A stretch of DNA of 9,108 bases from an uncultured Clostridia bacterium. GTDB lineage: Bacteria; Bacillota; Clostridia; Lachnospirales; Lachnospiraceae. Both the position numbers and the translations under genes were made by a program. This document shows, piece by piece, positions 6,190 to 9,108 of the stretch (position 1 is the stretch's first letter; the number at the start of each line of letters is the position of its first letter). The notes below the pieces were generated by a model, which had not been told where the DNA came from, made no database searches, and was given only the letters and a program-made list of their open reading frames with translations. The stretch spans positions 1 through 9,108 of the forward strand of contig CAMOHF010000029.1 in the NCBI GenBank assembly GCA_946614685.1, read 5' to 3'.

Positions 6190-6888
6190 AAATACTTCGC
6201 CGATCTTCTGGTTTATTACGATATCCGCCTGGGAATCTCTCGGTGTCGGCTGCATGTTGATCACAACCAGGTACTTGCCGTGGAAGTAATCGATCAGTCC
6301 TGCCGCAGGATATACCGCAAGAGACGTACCTCCGATGATCAGCATGTCCGCATGACTGATATGATCCACCGTTTTGGCGATCACACTCGAATCAAGGCCC
6401 TCCTCGTAAAGCACCACATCCGGCCGAACGGTACCTCCGCAGGCATCGCACTTCGGGATCCCCTTCTGGCCCATGATATAGGGCAGATCGAAATGCTTTC
6501 CGCATTCCATGCAGTAGTTTCTAAGAACCGATCCGTGCAGTTCAAGAACCTCCTTGCTCCCGGCCTTTTGATGCAGCCCGTCGATGTTCTGAGTAACAAC
6601 CGCCTTCACCTTACCGGCTGCCTCAAGCTCGGCAAGCTTTTTGTGTGCCGCGTTGGGCTCGGCCTGTTCAAAGATCATCTTGTCTCTGTAAAACTCGTAA
6701 AACTCATCCGTCCTGGACATGAAGAAGCTGTGACTTACGATCGTCTCCGGCGGATACTTGTACTTTTGATTGTACAGTCCGTCTGTGCTTCGAAAGTCCG
6801 GGATGCCGCTTTCCGTCGACACGCCCGCGCCGCCGAAAAACACAATGTAATTACTGTCATCAATCGCTGCCTGAAGTTTCTCGATCAT
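6172..6888 (-). CDS. NAD-dependent protein deacylase, sirtuin (Sir2) family
   Basis: This 238-aa cytoplasmic enzyme should remove acyl groups from protein lysines using NAD+, giving nicotinamide and O-acyl-ADP-ribose. The family signatures are complete: the NAD-binding GAGVSTESGIPDFR (20-33), TQNIDGLH (99-106), catalytic H118 in ELHGS, four zinc-ligand cysteines in CMEC (126, 129) and CDAC (147, 150), RPDVVLYEE (155-163) and GTSLAVYPAAGL (187-198). Length fits single-domain bacterial sirtuins. The Tyr/Arg pair typical of desuccinylase-type (SIRT5/CobB-like) enzymes is not evident in the acyl-pocket region, so a class U-like (TmSir2-type) deacetylase is more likely; this sub-class call is tentative. 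The start ATG follows GGGAGGTG with 6 nt spacing, and the gene begins 11 bp after the cdaR stop, so it is probably co-transcribed with cdaA and cdaR. The stop codon lies in the loop of a hairpin that likely ends the transcript. The target protein is unknown; c-di-AMP pathway proteins are a possibility from context only. Confidence 0.95.
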   Translation of the reverse strand: MIEKLQAAIDDSNYIVFFGGAGVSTESGIPDFRSTDGLYNQKYKYPPETIVSHSFFMSRTDEFYEFYRDKMIFEQAEPNAAHKKLAELEAAGKVKAVVTQNIDGLHQKAGSKEVLELHGSVLRNYCMECGKHFDLPYIMGQKGIPKCDACGGTVRPDVVLYEEGLDSSVIAKTVDHISHADMLIIGGTSLAVYPAAGLIDYFHGKYLVVINMQPTPRDSQADIVINQKIGEVFNSIRV

Positions 6889-6899
6889 AGGACACCTCC

Positions 6900-8126
6900 C
6901 TACTTGCCGGTGACGGTCATCGTGACATCACCGAGAATCTCGAGTGTCACACCATCAATCTCCGCAGATTTCAACTCCACGCTCTGATCATCACCGATGG
7001 CGAGTCCGGAACAGTCCACATAGAGTGCAAGATCCTGTAAGGACAGTTCTTCCAGTGTGCTCTCAAATCCATAAGCATTGATCTTCACGTTGGATAGATT
7101 GATCGTATAAGTGTAACCCTGCTGGCGTCCCTTGATACTTACGGTTGCCGCAGTCGGTGTATAACTTCGCGTCACATATCTGCTGATCTTCGCGGTCACC
7201 ACAAGGTTTCTGTCGCTTTCAACCGCGAACACGCCCTCGGGCAGATACTTGGTATAGTCTACGGATTGCTGAAGATCCTCGGACAGTCCTTCCACGGAGA
7301 TATCTCCGATGGAAAGTTTGGACAGGGATGCCAGTACATCCGCATCCGCCGCAACCCGGATCTTCTCGGGCTGGTATGCCGTTTCTTCCACGGCGTATCC
7401 GTCGGCGGGACTTCCGACAAATTCCACGACCACAGGAATCTCCTTTACATGAAGGATCTTGATGCTTGCGGTTGCCTTGGTCTCGCTTAAAGTCAGTTTT
7501 TCACTTGTGATGGGGTCACCGTAGGCATCAAGCACATCGATCTCTGCCGTCTCCGTCAGATCCTTTGTGGCACCGTTTACGGGCACGGATACGGAGACCT
7601 CCGTGATCTTTTCCACGGTGCTCTTCGGTCCCTCAATGGTGACAATTCCGGGATTGGTGGTGGTATCTCCCACCGCAAAGCCTTCTCCGGGTGACCCGGT
7701 CGTCTTGACCTTGATGGGGAACTGCATGGACGCCTTATCCTCTAAGTTCAGGGTCATGACATTGTCCGCTATGGTGATGGTAATATCGTTCTCGATGGAC
7801 TTTCTCGTCGGCTCCACCTTGATCTGCACGGTATTGGTGATGGACATCTCCGAGAGATCCGCTGTTGCGTTGAAATCGGCGGCCGAAAGACTTCCGACTA
7901 CGGAACGTCTGCCCTTCACCGTGATATCTACGGTACTGCCCTTGGATACTTCATAAATCTGATCATGTTCCTCAAGCACATCACCGTTTAATTGTGTTAC
8001 GGGAATTCCCGTGATCTTCTTGGTCGTCTGGTAGTCGGAGATGTTCATGACCACAAGCCACAGCAGGCATGCGAAGAAGATCGCAAGGACCTTCAGACCG
8101 AGATTCTTGAAGAGTTTTTCTTTCAT
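6900..8126 (-). CDS. cdaR: YbbR-domain protein, CdaA regulator
   Basis: This 408-aa protein has one N-terminal transmembrane helix (about 10-28, in KVLAIFFACLLWLVVMN) and a long beta-rich outer region that divides into four YbbR repeats (roughly 35-127, 129-225, 226-315 and 319-406). Repeat marks such as the FPIKVKTTGSPGEGFAV segment (136-152) and the matching IPVVVEFVGSPADGYAV segment (230-246) are plain. CdaR binds the membrane cyclase CdaA and modulates c-di-AMP synthesis in Bacillota; that role is known from the family, not shown here. The ATG overlaps the cdaA stop by 4 bp (ATGA) and is preceded by a near-consensus SD, so the two proteins are probably made by coupled translation. Length and repeat number (4 here) are similar to Bacillus CdaR, which is somewhat longer. 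The last repeat ends directly at the C-terminus with no extra tail. Confidence 0.94.
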   Translation of the reverse strand: MKEKLFKNLGLKVLAIFFACLLWLVVMNISDYQTTKKITGIPVTQLNGDVLEEHDQIYEVSKGSTVDITVKGRRSVVGSLSAADFNATADLSEMSITNTVQIKVEPTRKSIENDITITIADNVMTLNLEDKASMQFPIKVKTTGSPGEGFAVGDTTTNPGIVTIEGPKSTVEKITEVSVSVPVNGATKDLTETAEIDVLDAYGDPITSEKLTLSETKATASIKILHVKEIPVVVEFVGSPADGYAVEETAYQPEKIRVAADADVLASLSKLSIGDISVEGLSEDLQQSVDYTKYLPEGVFAVESDRNLVVTAKISRYVTRSYTPTAATVSIKGRQQGYTYTINLSNVKINAYGFESTLEELSLQDLALYVDCSGLAIGDDQSVELKSAEIDGVTLEILGDVTMTVTGK

Positions 8127-8998
8127 GCCCGATCCACCTCCTTATCCCTTCTCTTGGAACGGCGGTTCTTCTTGCCTGTCATCTTGCCCATCCTTAAGGC
8201 CTCAAGTTCTCTGCGGAGACTCTCGGAATCAAGGTTCCTCTTAAGGAGTCCGCCCTGGGCTAAGGAGATCGCACCGTTTTCTTCGGATACCACAATGGTG
8301 ACACTGTCTGACACCTCGCTGATGCCGACGGCCGCTCGATGTCTGGTTCCGAGATCCTTGTTTAGGTCATGTCTTCCCGTAAGCGGCAGATAACAGGTTG
8401 CGGCGATCACGCGGTTGTTGCGTATGATAACAGCGCCGTCATGCAGCGGCGTGTTCTTCTCGAAGATATTGATGAGGAGCTGCTTGGTCACATGCGCATC
8501 CACCTGGATGCCGGTGCTCTCATACTCGCCCAGAGCAACATTTTGCTCGATAACGATCAAAGCTCCCGTTTTGGCCTTGCTCATGTCAATGGAAGCAGCG
8601 ACCAGTTCCCGTATGGTATTCTCCGTGATACGATTGGATTTGTCGCCGGAATCATCGCGGGTTAAAACCTCGGAAAGGATATTCTTTCTTCCGAGTTCCT
8701 CAAGTCCGCGCCGAAGCTCCGGCTGGAAAAGGATGAAGAGCGCAAGGATACTGACGCTGATCATATTCCTGTAGATCCAGAGAATGGTATTCATATTGAA
8801 AAAAGATGCTATGGCGAAAACGATCGCCAGGATCAGAATACCCTTGAACAATGTCCATGCTCTCGTTCGTTTGAACCAGAGCATGACATAGTAGATAACA
8901 AAGGAAAGAATAATGATTTCCAAGATGTCGGACAAACGGATATCCGGCACATAAAACCAGTCAAAGTATTCTTTTAAACCGGAAACAAATTTGCTCAA
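8123..8998 (-). CDS. cdaA: Diadenylate cyclase CdaA (c-di-AMP synthase)
   Basis: This 291-aa membrane enzyme condenses two ATP to c-di-AMP, a messenger that governs potassium and osmolyte balance and wall homeostasis in Bacillota. Three N-terminal TM helices (about 22-40, 50-67, 78-92) include the family text KRTRAWTLFKGI (43-54). The DisA_N/DAC domain (about 95-265) has both active-site motifs: DGA at 187-189 (PLHDGAVII) and RHR at 219-221 (GTRHRAAVG), plus VVSEENGAIS (236-245). A basic C-terminal tail (272-291) follows. The start is a TTG at 8998: an in-frame TAA lies seven codons upstream, no ATG or GTG lies between, and the next Met (39) falls inside TM1. A modest SD (GGGGTG, 9004-9009) is five bases upstream. 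The end overlaps cdaR by 4 bp. All catalytic residues are present, so activity is expected. Confidence 0.96.
   Translation of the reverse strand: MSKFVSGLKEYFDWFYVPDIRLSDILEIIILSFVIYYVMLWFKRTRAWTLFKGILILAIVFAIASFFNMNTILWIYRNMISVSILALFILFQPELRRGLEELGRKNILSEVLTRDDSGDKSNRITENTIRELVAASIDMSKAKTGALIVIEQNVALGEYESTGIQVDAHVTKQLLINIFEKNTPLHDGAVIIRNNRVIAATCYLPLTGRHDLNKDLGTRHRAAVGISEVSDSVTIVVSEENGAISLAQGGLLKRNLDSESLRRELEALRMGKMTGKKNRRSKRRDKEVDRA
8135..8143 (-). promoter_or_regulatory. Near-consensus Shine-Dalgarno site of cdaR
   Basis: The coding strand reads AAGGAGGTG eight bases before the cdaR ATG, a full-length match to the 16S rRNA tail, lying inside the last codons of cdaA. It is much stronger than the cdaA site (GGGGTG before a TTG), so CdaR may be translated more than CdaA despite the 4-bp gene overlap. 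Confidence 0.75.
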
Positions 8999-9009
8999 AC
9001 CGACACCCC
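8996..9009 (-). promoter_or_regulatory. Weak translation start region of cdaA (GGGGTG and TTG)
   Basis: GGGGTG (9004-9009) pairs with the anti-SD with one mismatch to GAGGTG and lies five bases before the TTG start (8996-8998). It decides the start, since no other start codon exists between the upstream in-frame stop (9017-9019) and TM1. The combination predicts low initiation or dependence on ribosomes finishing the upstream gene 18 nt before. Confidence 0.6.
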
Positions 9010-9016
9010 GTTTCGA

Positions 9017-9108
9017 TTACTGTTCCGTGAGTTCTTCCTGCTTTCTTGCTTTTACGGTGTCTGCGACAGCCTTCTTCTTCGGGGCGGGCTTCGCTTCCTT
9101 GTCTTCCT
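9017..9108 (-). CDS. C-terminal tail of an unidentified upstream protein (partial)
   Basis: The last 30 codons of a minus-strand gene enter from the right edge and end at TAA (9017-9019). The visible tail is Lys/Ala/Glu/Pro-rich (EDKEAKPAPKKKAVADTV then KARKQEELTEQ), a disordered, charged C-terminal extension with no domain. It reads through the whole visible stretch without a stop and ends 18 nt before the cdaA TTG in the same frame, so it is probably the preceding gene of the same operon. The family cannot be named from this fragment, and a chance open frame of this length is possible. Confidence 0.5.
   Translation of the reverse strand, partial: EDKEAKPAPKKKAVADTVKARKQEELTEQ

Noticed and set aside
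6280..6987. Plus-strand open frame of 235 codons opposite the sirtuin and the end of cdaR
   Set aside because: It is antisense to the fully conserved sirtuin sequence, shows no family motif and spans the gap between two real genes.

Overview
The whole 9.1 kb window reads on the minus strand. It carries eight complete or nearly complete genes plus the tail of a ninth, in three tightly packed clusters that are read from high to low coordinates. Strong Shine-Dalgarno sites (GGAGG types), a CdaA/CdaR pair, an OmpR-type two-component system next to a DUF4342-like protein, and a family 1 solute-binding protein with a cache-type GGDEF protein all fit a Gram-positive Clostridia genome, most likely Lachnospiraceae. 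This placement is inferred from gene content and protein style, not from a marker gene. Base composition looks close to half GC. No mobile element, CRISPR array, tRNA or rRNA was seen.

Cluster 1 (9108 to 6172): the C-terminal tail of an unidentified Lys/Ala-rich protein, then cdaA (membrane diadenylate cyclase making c-di-AMP, TTG start), cdaR (YbbR-repeat regulator of CdaA, ATGA overlap) and a sirtuin-type NAD-dependent deacylase. In many Bacillota glmM follows cdaR. Here the sirtuin holds that place. A perfect 10-bp hairpin with the sirtuin stop codon in its loop closes the cluster.

Cluster 2 (6171 to 3486): a 131-bp intergenic region with GATTAA motifs in 11-bp phase (a typical spacing for OmpR/PhoB-family binding sites), then a small membrane protein with an N-terminal UBA-like helix bundle (DUF4342-like), an OmpR/PhoB-family response regulator overlapping it by 8 bp, and a two-TM sensor histidine kinase 4 bp further on. 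The layout suggests an autoregulated two-component operon in which the membrane protein is made in proportion to the regulator.

Cluster 3 (3502 to 1): a likely promoter at the end of the kinase gene with an 8-bp inverted repeat over its -10 box, then a charged, coiled-coil-rich protein of unknown function, a membrane diguanylate cyclase (c-di-GMP) with a large extracytoplasmic sensor region and no visible RxxD inhibitory site, and a family 1 extracellular solute-binding protein that overlaps the cyclase gene by 14 bp and runs off the window. This binding protein has an N-terminal membrane helix but no lipobox cysteine, and no transporter permease is seen. It may therefore present ligand to the cyclase rather than to an ABC importer. 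This cyclase/binding-protein pair is the best candidate here for a little-described signalling module.
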